Shown piece after piece: positions 8,540 through 17,064 of a stretch of DNA of 64,000 bases. Below the pieces are notes generated by a model. It saw only the letters and a program-made list of their open reading frames with translations. It had not been told where the DNA came from and did not search any database. The stretch's first letter is position 1; every line of letters begins with the position of its first letter. This stretch comes from CALGKJ01 sp049322695 (GTDB taxonomy: Bacteria; Bacillota; Clostridia; Lutisporales; Lutisporaceae), in NCBI GenBank assembly GCA_049322695.1, contig JBMORW010000046.1, positions 139,619 to 203,618 of the forward strand, written 5' to 3'. Both the position numbers and the translations under genes were made by a program.

Positions 8540-9984
8540 ATGTATAATGATACTGTATTTATGACCATGACAGAAAAAGGGCAGCAAATTAAAGCAGGGA
8601 GAATTTTCTCAAAGCAGGCTGTAGAGAATGTGCTTAAGCATATTAGAGAATACAATAAACATATTAATGCAATAGTAACCATTGATGAAGAAAGAGCAAT
8701 AAATCAGGCCGAGGAGGCAGACAGGCAGTTAAATGGAGGAGAAACATCCGGTCTGCTGCAGGGAGTTCCAATTACCATAAAGGATTTTTTCAAGACAGCT
8801 GGTATGAGGTCCACTGCCAGCCATGAAGAATACAAGGATAACATACCTGAAGAGGATGCGACTGTAGTCAAGCGGCTTAAAGATTCAGGGACAATAATAC
8901 TTGGCAAGACAAATCTTCCTGAAATGGCTATGGATTGTCAGACCGTAAGTCCATTATTTGGACGAACCAATAATCCCTGGAAATTGGATTGTACCTCTGG
9001 AGGAAGCAGTGGAGGCGGAGCGGCTGCTGTTGCATCGGGAATGTCCTATTTAGATATTGGAAATGATTTGATGGGATCAGTAAGAATCCCTGCAAGTTTT
9101 TGCGGAATATATGGTTTTGTGCCTACAGAAAGGCTTGTGCCAAACACAGGGTTGCTTGTAGAAAAGCCTCAATATGGTACACTTGGAAGAATGATGCGTC
9201 CCGGTATAATGGCCAGATCAATAGAGGATATAAGGATAGCTTTAGAGATAATAAGCGGTCCTGACTATGTGGAAGCTGACGGAATAGCATTAAATAGGCT
9301 TAGTACTGATACGACAAAACAGAAGAGCTTGAGTATAGCATGGTCAGGAGATGCAGGCGGGCTGGCGATATGTGAAGATACCTGCAATGCATTTAAAAAT
9401 TTTATAGATAGACTTGAAAATGATGGTTGTAATGTAAAAGGCATAGATGCGACGGATTTTAATTTTGCAACAGCTCGTGAGGTGTTTCTACGCATTTTTT
9501 ATCCGGTTATTGGTTCATATATACCTTTTATCAAACGTCTACTGGCACGTACCTTTGGGAAGGCTAAATATCTGGATTTGGACCTGAAAAAATACCTGGA
9601 GGCAGAAAATATGAGGAGTGAATTAATAAGCCAGCTGGACAGACTGTTTAACAATTATGATGTTTTGCTTTGTCCTGTTACTGCAACCCCATCATTTCCC
9701 CATATCAAGCCTGACGGCTATGCAGGCAGGACCCCTATATATAAAAAAGGCATCAATGTAGATGGAAAATTGTAAACTATGCAGAAGCAAACATGGGATT
9801 TGTAATACCCTTCAGTGTAACAGGAAATCCAGTGATAACCATTCCAATAGGATTCTCTGGAGAAGGTTTGCCGATAGGCATACAATGTATAGGAAGGCGT
9901 TATGAAGACATAAAGCTTTTAGAGATTGCGGCAAAGCTCTGTGAAATAACAGGACCCCTAAAACATCCTTCGCTAAAGTACTAA
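8540..9984 (+). pseudogene. Amidase signature family enzyme, interrupted by a frameshift
   Basis: The first 411 codons (8540-9775) encode an amidase: catalytic Lys81 in GVPITIKDFF, the Gly/Ser loop CTSGGSSGGGAAA (S156/S157) and nucleophile Ser180 in MGSVRIPASFCG. After INVDGKL the frame meets TAA at 9773. From 9772 the other frame reads VNYAEANMGFVIPFSVTGNP and continues with the family's C-terminus to 9984. Joined, the two give about 480 residues, the normal length. One missing base in the A/T run around 9766-9771 explains the break. It is either a recent inactivation or a sequencing error. Amidases of this group hydrolyse amides, including drug-like and aromatic ones. The upstream AraC gene probably controls it. 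Confidence 0.85.
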
Positions 9985-10046
9985 AATATTATCTGCTGCC
10001 ATCTGATATCGATGGAAGAATTGTAATGTGAAAGGTCTGAAGAACT

Positions 10047-10976
10047 ATGAAAATAGATCGCTTGTTAGCCATAATAACATATCTCCTAAATCATGACCTG
10101 GTTACGGGAAGGCATCTGGCGGAGAAATTCGGGGTAACGGAGAGAACTATACAAAGAGATGTTGATACCATTAACCTTGCAGGTATTCCTATCTTGTCCA
10201 TTAGAGGAACTAATGGGGGATATAAGATTATGGATACATACAGGCTTGGGAAGCAAACGGCAACAGATAAAGACTTGGAGTCTATTACAATGGCATTAAG
10301 AAGCTTGAACTCAGCCCTGGATAACCAAAAGCTGCAGAATACTTTGGAAAAAGCCATATCAATAGCTCCTTCGAAAAGAGCCTCATATATCAATATTGAT
10401 TTTAGTATTGCGAAGGAAAATAAAAAAATATCAAAGCATATCAAAGTTATTGAAGAAGCAATAAAGCTGAAGCTTAAAATAGAAATTTCGTATACTAATG
10501 CTGGCAACTACACAACAAAAAGGGTAGTTGAACCGGTATCTCTGGAGTTCAAATGGTATACCTGGTATTTAGTTGCATATTGCACTGAGTGCTGTGAATA
10601 TAGAATATTCAAGCTTATAAGAATAGCACATGTCAAACTGACTGATAATCATTTTGTGGATAGACACAGCGAAAACTCAAGCTTATTTGATCAACTGATG
10701 AATCGTGACAGAAGAAAAACAACTAAAGTAGCTATAAAATGTGATAAGGATATCATCACAGCGGTTGAGGAATATTTATCCGGTGCAAAAATAGTTGAAG
10801 CTGCTGAAGAATTCTATATGGTAGAACTTAATGTGATGGAAAGTGAGCGCCTGTGGTTTGCTTTCTTACTTAGCTTTGGAGATAAAGTAAAAATAATAGA
10901 GCCGGAGCATATAAAAAAAAGTGTGGTAGAGCACTGTAAAAAAATTATTGATAGATACGAAATACCCGACAGCTAG
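10047..10976 (+). CDS. YafY-type HTH/WYL domain transcriptional regulator
   Basis: A 309-aa regulator. Residues 1-60 form an HTH_11 winged helix (TGRHLAEKFGVTERTIQRDV). Residues 140-215 form the WYL domain, including EFKWYTWYLVAYC. WYL domains bind nucleotides or small ligands and often control stress and defence genes. The neighbours here are the broken amidase upstream and a DUF3795 gene downstream, and neither is an obvious target. The stop codon lies inside the terminator stem. Confidence 0.88.
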   Translation: MKIDRLLAIITYLLNHDLVTGRHLAEKFGVTERTIQRDVDTINLAGIPILSIRGTNGGYKIMDTYRLGKQTATDKDLESITMALRSLNSALDNQKLQNTLEKAISIAPSKRASYINIDFSIAKENKKISKHIKVIEEAIKLKLKIEISYTNAGNYTTKRVVEPVSLEFKWYTWYLVAYCTECCEYRIFKLIRIAHVKLTDNHFVDRHSENSSLFDQLMNRDRRKTTKVAIKCDKDIITAVEEYLSGAKIVEAAEEFYMVELNVMESERLWFAFLLSFGDKVKIIEPEHIKKSVVEHCKKIIDRYEIPDS

Positions 10977-10992
10977 TTGTCGGGTATTTTGT
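10961..10992 (+). terminator. Intrinsic terminator overlapping the WYL gene stop
   Basis: An 11-bp perfect stem (10961-10971 / 10978-10988) around a GCTAGT loop that contains the TAG stop, followed by TTTTG. Confidence 0.85.
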
Positions 10993-11031
10993 CGTATAAT
11001 AAGCTAAATACATAAGCAGGAGGGAGATATT

Positions 11032-11406
11032 ATGGAGATTAACAAAATGATTGGAAGCTGTGGGCTGTGCTGTGTACTTTGCAATGATAAGCTGAAAGGC
11101 AGCTGTGAAGGCTGCATGGACACTAAAGCAGAGAGCTGTGATACAAAAGCATGTTGTCAGAGTATCGGAGTTGCTGGCTGCTTTGATTGTAGTAAATTTC
11201 CTTGCGATAAGGAAATGTTCAATAACAAGCGTGTAAGTGCATTTAATAAGTTTGCTAAGGAGAATGGGGCTGAGAAATTAGCTGCCTGCCTTATAAGGAA
11301 TGACGAAGCGGGTATAAAGTATCATAAGCCGGATGGAAGCAAGGGTGATTATGATAAACTTGAGACAGAAGCGGAAATAATAAAGCTTATTGAGCAAGGA
11401 AGATAA
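11032..11406 (+). CDS. DUF3795 family cysteine-rich protein
   Basis: A 124-aa protein with ribosome site GGAGGGAG before ATG 11032. The N-terminal half carries the DUF3795 cysteine pattern CGLCCxxC...CxGC...C...CC...C..C...C, a likely zinc or iron site. The family is common in anaerobes and its function is unknown. It overlaps the next gene's ribosome site (the following ATG is 2 bases past its stop), so the two are translationally coupled. Confidence 0.85.
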   Translation: MEINKMIGSCGLCCVLCNDKLKGSCEGCMDTKAESCDTKACCQSIGVAGCFDCSKFPCDKEMFNNKRVSAFNKFAKENGAEKLAACLIRNDEAGIKYHKPDGSKGDYDKLETEAEIIKLIEQGR

Positions 11407-11407
11407 G

Positions 11408-12628
11408 ATGAATAGACTAAAGCTTACAAAAGCAGAAGCGCGAAACTACCTAATACACTACCATGGGCTGGACAGTTCATGCAGTTTTTCGGGAGAAAAG
11501 GGGATATTGGAGTATATAAAAAGGGTTGGCTGCATCCAGTTTGACCCATTGAATGTTGTTGGGCGAAATCCTGATTTGGTGCTTCAAGCCAGAATACAGG
11601 ACTATTCCCCCAAGATGCTTGAAAAGCTGCTTTATAAGGATCGTACGCTTATTGACGGTTGGGATAAGATGATGGCTATCTATATGCAGGAAGATTGGCC
11701 TTTTTTTCGTCGTTTAAGAAGTCGTAAGGAAAAGGAAGTAATAGCAACGCTGCGCAATCGCGGTCAGCTTGAGGCTTTGGAACTCATAGATGATATAAGG
11801 GATATAATCAGGCAGCAGGGTCCGACTCAATCAGCAAAAATAGGCTTAGGTAAAGGTAACGAAGCTAAGTGGGGACATAGAAAGCTTTCCAGCGCAGCAA
11901 TGGATTATATGTTTAATATCGGTGAGCTGGGTATTTATTGTAAAAAGAACACCCAGAAGGTGTACGATCTGATCGAGAGACTACTTCCAAGCGAGCTGAC
12001 AGCAAATGAAGATCCTTTTACCTCTGATAGAGAATTCTATAAATGGTATTTTAAAAGACGAATTGGAAGTGTCGGTTTGCTTTGGGGTAGGAATGGAGGA
12101 GGATGGCTTGGGCATTTTCTATCTGACAGAGAACTAAGGGAGTCTGTTCTGGGTGAATTGGTAGAGGAAGAGAGCGTTATCTGCTTGACTATCCATGGAA
12201 TAGATGAAATATTTTATATGAGAGCAGAGGATATACCTGTGCTTGAGGCTATGGAACAAGTAAAAGAGCCTGCAATGAGATTTTTGGCACCATTGGATAA
12301 CCTTTTATGGGATAGGGATATGCTGGTAAGAATCTTTGATTTTCAGTACAGCTGGGAAGTTTATGTGCCCAAGGAGAAGCGGAAGTATGGCTATTATGTG
12401 CTTCCTGTCCTATATGATAATAAACTGGTTGCAAGATTCGAACCGGAACTGTACAGAAATATAGAAATACTCAATATAAAAGACTGGTGGTGGGAAGAGG
12501 GTGTAAAAGTAACAGAAGATATGAAATGCGCATTGGAGAAATGTCTGCAAGTTTTCTGTCAATATCTTCAAGTCTGCAATGATGGTAAAGATAATATATT
12601 AGAGTTAATCGAAGGCATCTGCAAATAA
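11408..12628 (+). CDS. Winged-helix DNA glycosylase of the AlkX/YcaQ (HTH_42) family
   Basis: A 406-aa protein. ATG 11408 is preferred to the upstream in-frame start at 11390, because AAGGAAG at 11397-11403 is its ribosome site. The length and tandem winged-helix architecture match the HTH_42 family, whose E. coli member YcaQ/AlkX unhooks DNA interstrand crosslinks and alkyl adducts. The catalytic QxD motif is visible as Gln44-Phe45-Asp46 in CIQFDPL, matching the AlkX (Q-hydrophobic-D) rather than the AlkZ (Q-hydrophobic-Q) subtype. The C-terminal region has LAPLDNLLWDRDML, also typical. Activity on nitrogen-mustard-type crosslinks is inferred from the family. Confidence 0.85.
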   Translation: MNRLKLTKAEARNYLIHYHGLDSSCSFSGEKGILEYIKRVGCIQFDPLNVVGRNPDLVLQARIQDYSPKMLEKLLYKDRTLIDGWDKMMAIYMQEDWPFFRRLRSRKEKEVIATLRNRGQLEALELIDDIRDIIRQQGPTQSAKIGLGKGNEAKWGHRKLSSAAMDYMFNIGELGIYCKKNTQKVYDLIERLLPSELTANEDPFTSDREFYKWYFKRRIGSVGLLWGRNGGGWLGHFLSDRELRESVLGELVEEESVICLTIHGIDEIFYMRAEDIPVLEAMEQVKEPAMRFLAPLDNLLWDRDMLVRIFDFQYSWEVYVPKEKRKYGYYVLPVLYDNKLVARFEPELYRNIEILNIKDWWWEEGVKVTEDMKCALEKCLQVFCQYLQVCNDGKDNILELIEGICK

Positions 12629-12648
12629 CTGCAGATGTCTTCGGTTTT
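12611..12648 (+). terminator. Intrinsic terminator after the glycosylase gene
   Basis: A 13-bp stem with one G-U pair (12611-12623 / 12630-12642) followed by GGTTTTA. The stem includes the last codons of the gene. Confidence 0.75.
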
Positions 12649-12737
12649 ATAGTTACAGTATTGTATTAGCTGTAATTTTTTTATTTTTTGTTTTATTTAT
12701 TGACTATAACTGGATTTAGCAGTATATTATAACTATA

Positions 12738-12764
12738 CGATATATATCAAATCGATATATATCA
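12738..12764. promoter_or_regulatory. Candidate PadR operator: twin palindromes
   Basis: CGATATATATCA occurs twice (12738-12749 and 12753-12764). Each copy contains the perfect palindrome GATATATATC, and the period is 15 bp. It lies about 60-90 bp before the PadR gene, where an autoregulatory operator is expected. It differs from the well-known ATGT-N8-ACAT PadR site. Confidence 0.5.
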
Positions 12765-12824
12765 CATACGAACTTCTTGTAATAAAAACACAAGTATGAA
12801 AAAACAAAGGAAAGAGGTTTCAAT

Positions 12825-13346
12825 ATGCTGGAATACATAATTCTGGGTTTTCTCACTGAGTGCAATATGAGCGGTTATGACATAAAGCAGTTTATGACTA
12901 ATAGTACATCGAATTTTTACGATGCAAGCTTCGGAAGCATTTATCCGGCTTTGAAGCGGCTGGAGGAAAAAGGATATATTGCATCAAAGGAGACAGTGGA
13001 AGAGGGTAAGTACAAGAAATACTATGAAATATTAGAGCCGGGAAAGAAGGAGTTCTTGAGCTGGCTCAAAAAACCTATGGATTTTAACAGTCAGAAGCAG
13101 GAACACCTTGTAAAGCAATTCTTTTATATACATCTTCCTGCTGAATCGGTAAAAGAGCATTTGAAACATTTTATTGAGGGTGTAAAGGAGAATTATAATA
13201 AGCTGGATGAACTGGAAAAGGATGTCGAGAAGCATGCAGACTATTATAAGCTTTCAACACTGCGGTTTGGCAAAGAGTTTATGAGGTTTGTAATAAAATG
13301 GTACGAGAGTTTTCTTAAGGAATTAAATACTAATATGAAGGAGTAG
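12825..13346 (+). CDS. PadR family transcriptional regulator
   Basis: A 173-aa protein with N-terminal PadR winged helix (residues 1-85: LEYIILGFLTECNMSGYDIK and FGSIYPALKRLEEKGYI), followed by the helical C-terminal dimerisation domain of the PadR-s2/AphA type. It ends 3 bases before the flavoprotein gene, a clear two-gene operon, so the flavoprotein is its likely target. Related regulators respond to phenolics or drugs. Confidence 0.88.
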   Translation: MLEYIILGFLTECNMSGYDIKQFMTNSTSNFYDASFGSIYPALKRLEEKGYIASKETVEEGKYKKYYEILEPGKKEFLSWLKKPMDFNSQKQEHLVKQFFYIHLPAESVKEHLKHFIEGVKENYNKLDELEKDVEKHADYYKLSTLRFGKEFMRFVIKWYESFLKELNTNMKE

Positions 13347-13349
13347 AAA

Positions 13350-14729
13350 ATGAAAATTACTGTTTTGAATGGAAGTCCTAAAGGCGACACGAGTGTAACA
13401 ATGCAATATGTGAAATATATGTCACTGAAGTTTCCCATGCATGAGTTCAGAATATGCAATGTAGCACATTCAATCAGAAAGCTTGAGGCTGACAGTAAAG
13501 AACTGGAGGCACTGATGGATGATATTGAATCTTCAGACGGGGTATTATGGGCTTTTCCCGTCTACGTATATCTGGTACATGGAAGCTATAAGCGTTTTAT
13601 CGAGCTTATTTGGGAGAAAAATCTGCAAAAGGTTTTTGAAGGAAAGTACACTGCAGCCTTAAGCACGTCTATACACTTTTTCGATAATACTGCACATAAC
13701 TATATTAGGGGAATATGTGATGACTTGAAAATGAAATATATTGGTTTCTTCTCACCTGAGATGAATGACATATTGAAGGAGAGAGGACAGAAGGAGCTTA
13801 CGGCTTTTACTGCCGACATGCTTAGAAATATTGAAAGTAGGTCCGCTACATCTTTTGCATATAAACCGTTGAACTGCAGCATCCCTTTTTACAAGCCTTC
13901 CTATGTAAAAAATAAAACTGATATGATGGATAAAAAGGTGGTAATAATTACAGATTCTTATGATTTAGATACAAACCTTGGAAAAATGATTAAGCGTTTC
14001 ATGGATTCAATAGTACAGCCGGTTGAACTTATAAATATCAGTGAGATTAATATAAAGGGAGGCTGCCTTGGCTGCATTAGCTGCGGTTTTGATAATCAAT
14101 GCGTATATGACTATAAGGATGATATAAGGTACATTTATGATGAAAAGATTAAGAAAGCTGATATATTAGTGTATGCAGGAGCTATAAAGGACAGATATCT
14201 TTCAGCTTTGTGGAAAACTTTTATAGATAGGAGATTTTTTAATACCCACCAGCCGATACTTACCGGCAAGCAGCTTGCATACATCATATCAGGGCCTTTG
14301 GGGCAGGTACATAACCTGAGGGAAATACTTCATGCAAATGCAGAGCTGGATCAGGCAAACCTTGTAGATATAATTACTGATGAATATGAGAATTCTGAAC
14401 ATGTAGATATGCTGCTGGAAAACCTGGCGCAAAGGCTGAAATACTTCTCTGGGGAAGCCTATGTCAGACCTGCTACATACCTTGGTGTGGGCGGAATGAG
14501 GATATTCAGGGATGAGGTTTGGGGAAGACTGAGAATGGTATTCCAAGGAGATCATAGATATTATAAAAAGAATGGTATATATGATTTCCCTCAAAAGAGT
14601 ATCTCTATAAGACTTATGAATATGGTAATGATACTTTTAACAAAAATGCCGGGCATCAAGAAAAATATGCAGAAGAATTTTACCCAATATATGATTCAAT
14701 CTTACAGTAAAGCAATGAAGGACATATAG
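13350..14729 (+). CDS. Tandem flavodoxin-fold NAD(P)H-dependent oxidoreductase
   Basis: A 459-aa protein made of two flavodoxin-like (NADPH-dependent FMN reductase) halves. Half one opens with MKITVLNGSPKGDTS (FMN phosphate loop) and has the PVYVYLVHGSYKRF segment near residue 70. Half two begins near residue 195 (KKVVIITDSYDLDTNLG) and carries CLGCISCGFDNQC near 240, the compact cysteine motif of iron-sulfur flavoproteins; half one lacks it. A C-terminal 90-residue extension is helical. Single-domain relatives are about 180-250 aa, so this is a duplication and fusion. Electron transfer to a xenobiotic or quinone, under PadR control, is inferred. Confidence 0.82.
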   Translation: MKITVLNGSPKGDTSVTMQYVKYMSLKFPMHEFRICNVAHSIRKLEADSKELEALMDDIESSDGVLWAFPVYVYLVHGSYKRFIELIWEKNLQKVFEGKYTAALSTSIHFFDNTAHNYIRGICDDLKMKYIGFFSPEMNDILKERGQKELTAFTADMLRNIESRSATSFAYKPLNCSIPFYKPSYVKNKTDMMDKKVVIITDSYDLDTNLGKMIKRFMDSIVQPVELINISEINIKGGCLGCISCGFDNQCVYDYKDDIRYIYDEKIKKADILVYAGAIKDRYLSALWKTFIDRRFFNTHQPILTGKQLAYIISGPLGQVHNLREILHANAELDQANLVDIITDEYENSEHVDMLLENLAQRLKYFSGEAYVRPATYLGVGGMRIFRDEVWGRLRMVFQGDHRYYKKNGIYDFPQKSISIRLMNMVMILLTKMPGIKKNMQKNFTQYMIQSYSKAMKDI

Positions 14730-14844
14730 TGGCTTTCTTAAAAATCATTGAGCTGACCTCATGAGTTCAAGGGATTTTCCAGTACATAAATGCAAGCAGA
14801 ATAGACAACACAAATGTTGGCAAAGCAAAAACGTTTAAATAGTA

Positions 14845-14885
14845 ACCGGGTGCGAGTCTTAATAGGCTATGCACCCGGTGTTTTT
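14845..14885 (+). terminator. Intrinsic terminator
   Basis: A 9-bp perfect stem ACCGGGTGC / GCACCCGGT (14845-14853 / 14871-14879) followed by GTTTTTG. It lies about 115 bp after the flavoprotein gene. A TATAAT at 14890-14895 directly behind it may be the -10 of the next operon. Confidence 0.75.
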
Positions 14886-14951
14886 GTTGTATAATATAAA
14901 GAGTATGATGAATGCTGCGAGGATAATAAACATAGAAATCAGGAATGATAA

Positions 14952-15839
14952 ATGAAAAGATTTAAAAAAGTATATATAGAAATTACAAACATATGCAACC
15001 TCAGCTGCAACTTCTGTCCAAAGACAAAGAGGGAGCAGCGTTTTATTGATGTGAGCTCCTTCGAGCATGTTATCAATGAAGTAAAGCCTTATACCGACCA
15101 TGTATATTTTCATCTTATGGGAGAGCCTCTATTAAACCCACATATTAGAAAGCTTCTGGAAATATGTCACGAAAATCAGCTTTATGTAAACATAACGACC
15201 AATGGAGTGCTTCTGGAAAAGCTTAAGGATGTACTTATAGCATCTCAAAGCCTAAGACAGCTGAATATATCACTCGGCAGCTTTGAGGCAAACAATAAGT
15301 ACGGGGATTTGGAAGGATATATAGACAGCATTGCTGATTTTATAAAGGAAGCAGCTGCAAAAAGCAGCATAATATGCTCCATGAGGCTGTGGAATCTTGA
15401 CAGTGCTGAACTAAAAGGGAGCAATGAAGCAAATAAGGATATTATGAGGCTGCTGGAAACAAAGCTGGAACTGGACTTTCAAATCAGTGAAAAGCTGAAG
15501 GAATCAAATAGGATAAAGCTCAAAGATAATGTTTATCTAAATTTGGACAAGAAGTTTAACTGGCCTGATATCAATAAAGTAAAGACAGAGGACAAAGTAT
15601 TCTGCTATGGTCTGAGGGACCAGATAGGCATACTTGTAGATGGTACTGTAGTACCATGCTGTCTGGACAGTGAAGGCAATATCCCTTTGGGTAACATTTT
15701 CAGGACTTCACTTGAAGAAATACTGGCATCAGAAAGAGTAAAAAAAATATATGAGGGTTTTTCAAAACGTCATGCAGTAGAGGAATTGTGCAGAAAATGC
15801 GGTTATGCAGAGCGTTACAGCATTAATCAAAGGAGCTGA
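14952..15839 (+). CDS. Radical SAM/SPASM domain protein
   Basis: A 295-aa protein. Residues 13-21 hold the radical SAM cluster motif as CNLSCNFC (CxxxCxxC), followed by the GEPLLNP (GGEP-like) SAM segment. A short SPASM region at the C-terminus has CYG...VPCCLDSEG...C..CGYA for an auxiliary cluster. Related proteins act in peptide or sulfatase maturation or tRNA chemistry; the substrate cannot be read here. No precursor peptide is seen nearby. It overlaps the ribosome site of the DUF2284 gene 5 bases downstream. Confidence 0.85.
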   Translation: MKRFKKVYIEITNICNLSCNFCPKTKREQRFIDVSSFEHVINEVKPYTDHVYFHLMGEPLLNPHIRKLLEICHENQLYVNITTNGVLLEKLKDVLIASQSLRQLNISLGSFEANNKYGDLEGYIDSIADFIKEAAAKSSIICSMRLWNLDSAELKGSNEANKDIMRLLETKLELDFQISEKLKESNRIKLKDNVYLNLDKKFNWPDINKVKTEDKVFCYGLRDQIGILVDGTVVPCCLDSEGNIPLGNIFRTSLEEILASERVKKIYEGFSKRHAVEELCRKCGYAERYSINQRS

Positions 15840-15844
15840 AGCTT

Positions 15845-16360
15845 TTGAAGATAGAGTACCACTATAAGTATATAGAAGTAATCCAATTAGACAGCTATTA
15901 CAATCCTACCGTAATAACCTCATACTGCGCCGGCTGTGAAAAGTACGGCAGATATTGGAGCTGTCCTCCTCATTTCTTTGATACACAAGCCTTTGTAAAT
16001 AACTATAATAAGGCTTTGATTGTCGGTATGCAGGTTTTTATGGATGCAGACGGCAAGGACTTTGAAGAAGTTTTTCATGAAGAGAGAAGAAAGCTTGGTC
16101 AACATATGGAAGAGCTGGCATCCAAGCATGAAGGCTCAAAAATCATAATAGCAGGACACTGCTATCAATGTGACATTTGCAGCAGAGTTAAAAACCAGCC
16201 CTGCATAAAGCCTGATAAGCTGCGGTATTCACTGGAGTCCCTGGGCTATGAGGTAAGCAGTATTTCCAATGGCATTCTTGCTCTGCCAATACTATGGCCT
16301 GATAAGGGAAAAATGCCTGAATATCTGGTAAGTGTGGGAGCTGTGTTATATAACGAATAA
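15845..16360 (+). CDS. DUF2284 predicted metal-binding protein
   Basis: A 171-aa protein from TTG 15845 (ribosome site AAGGAGC 15828-15834). Cysteines CAGCEKYGRYWSCPPH (residues 28-43) and CYQCDICSRV...PC (residues 107-120) match DUF2284, a predicted iron-sulfur or metal-binding family. It is co-transcribed with the radical SAM gene, so it could supply electrons or a cluster, but that is inference. Confidence 0.8.
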   Translation: MKIEYHYKYIEVIQLDSYYNPTVITSYCAGCEKYGRYWSCPPHFFDTQAFVNNYNKALIVGMQVFMDADGKDFEEVFHEERRKLGQHMEELASKHEGSKIIIAGHCYQCDICSRVKNQPCIKPDKLRYSLESLGYEVSSISNGILALPILWPDKGKMPEYLVSVGAVLYNE

Positions 16361-16455
16361 AAATTTTGAGCTGCAAGTATTTTAGTGTATAATGTTACTT
16401 GTTGATGCGGCTGGCTGTCATTGTACTTAATGATAATTATGAAGGTTGGGTTTAA

Positions 16456-17043
16456 ATGAAGATATTGTTGGTTTCGGATGAAGAAAATCCTTTACTATGG
16501 GACTATATCCGCCCTGAAAACTACTCAGATATTGATCTGATTATATCTTGCGGTGATTTACAGGCGGAGTATCTGTCATTTCTGGTAACATTTATTAAGG
16601 CGCCTTTACTATATGTACACGGCAATCATGATACAGGATATATTAAGGCACCGCCGGGGGGCTGCGAGTCGATAGACGGCAGGCTTGTAAACATTAAAGG
16701 CTTGCGCATACTGGGGTTGGGCGGCTCTCAGAAATACAACAATGCTGAGTTCCAGTACACGGAGAAGCAAATGGCAGGCAGGATAAAAAAATTAGAGCCC
16801 CGTTTATGGATAAACAAGGGCTTTGATATACTTGTGGCTCACTCTGCGGCACATGGCTTAGGCGATGCACCTGACTTATGCCACAGCGGCTTTAAATGCT
16901 TCAACAGACTGATTGACAAATATACTCCCAGATATTTTTTTCACGGACATACACATCTCAACTATGGAAAGACAGATAGAATAATACAGTATAATAATAC
17001 TTCCATAGTGAATGCGTTTCAATATTATATATTGGAAATATGA
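16456..17043 (+). CDS. Calcineurin-like metallophosphoesterase
   Basis: A 195-aa protein with the metallophosphoesterase motifs in order: a variant first motif (LLVSDEENP, where D-x-H is usual), SCGD (residue 34), GNHD (residue 57), AHSAAHG (residue 128) and GHTH (residue 162). Motif one lacks the usual His and may alter the metal site. The short length suggests a minimal domain. Substrate unknown. Confidence 0.85.
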   Translation: MKILLVSDEENPLLWDYIRPENYSDIDLIISCGDLQAEYLSFLVTFIKAPLLYVHGNHDTGYIKAPPGGCESIDGRLVNIKGLRILGLGGSQKYNNAEFQYTEKQMAGRIKKLEPRLWINKGFDILVAHSAAHGLGDAPDLCHSGFKCFNRLIDKYTPRYFFHGHTHLNYGKTDRIIQYNNTSIVNAFQYYILEI

Positions 17044-17064
17044 AGCAGCTTGAAAAAGCTGCTA
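17044..17064. terminator. Hairpin between convergent genes
   Basis: AGCAGCTT (17044-17051), GAAA tetraloop, AAGCTGCT (17056-17063). It overlaps the stop codon of the minus-strand gene and lies directly after the plus-strand stop. T-run weak. Confidence 0.6.

Noticed and set aside
9793..9984. Separate 63-aa gene
   Set aside because: It is the C-terminus of the amidase in a shifted frame, not an independent gene.
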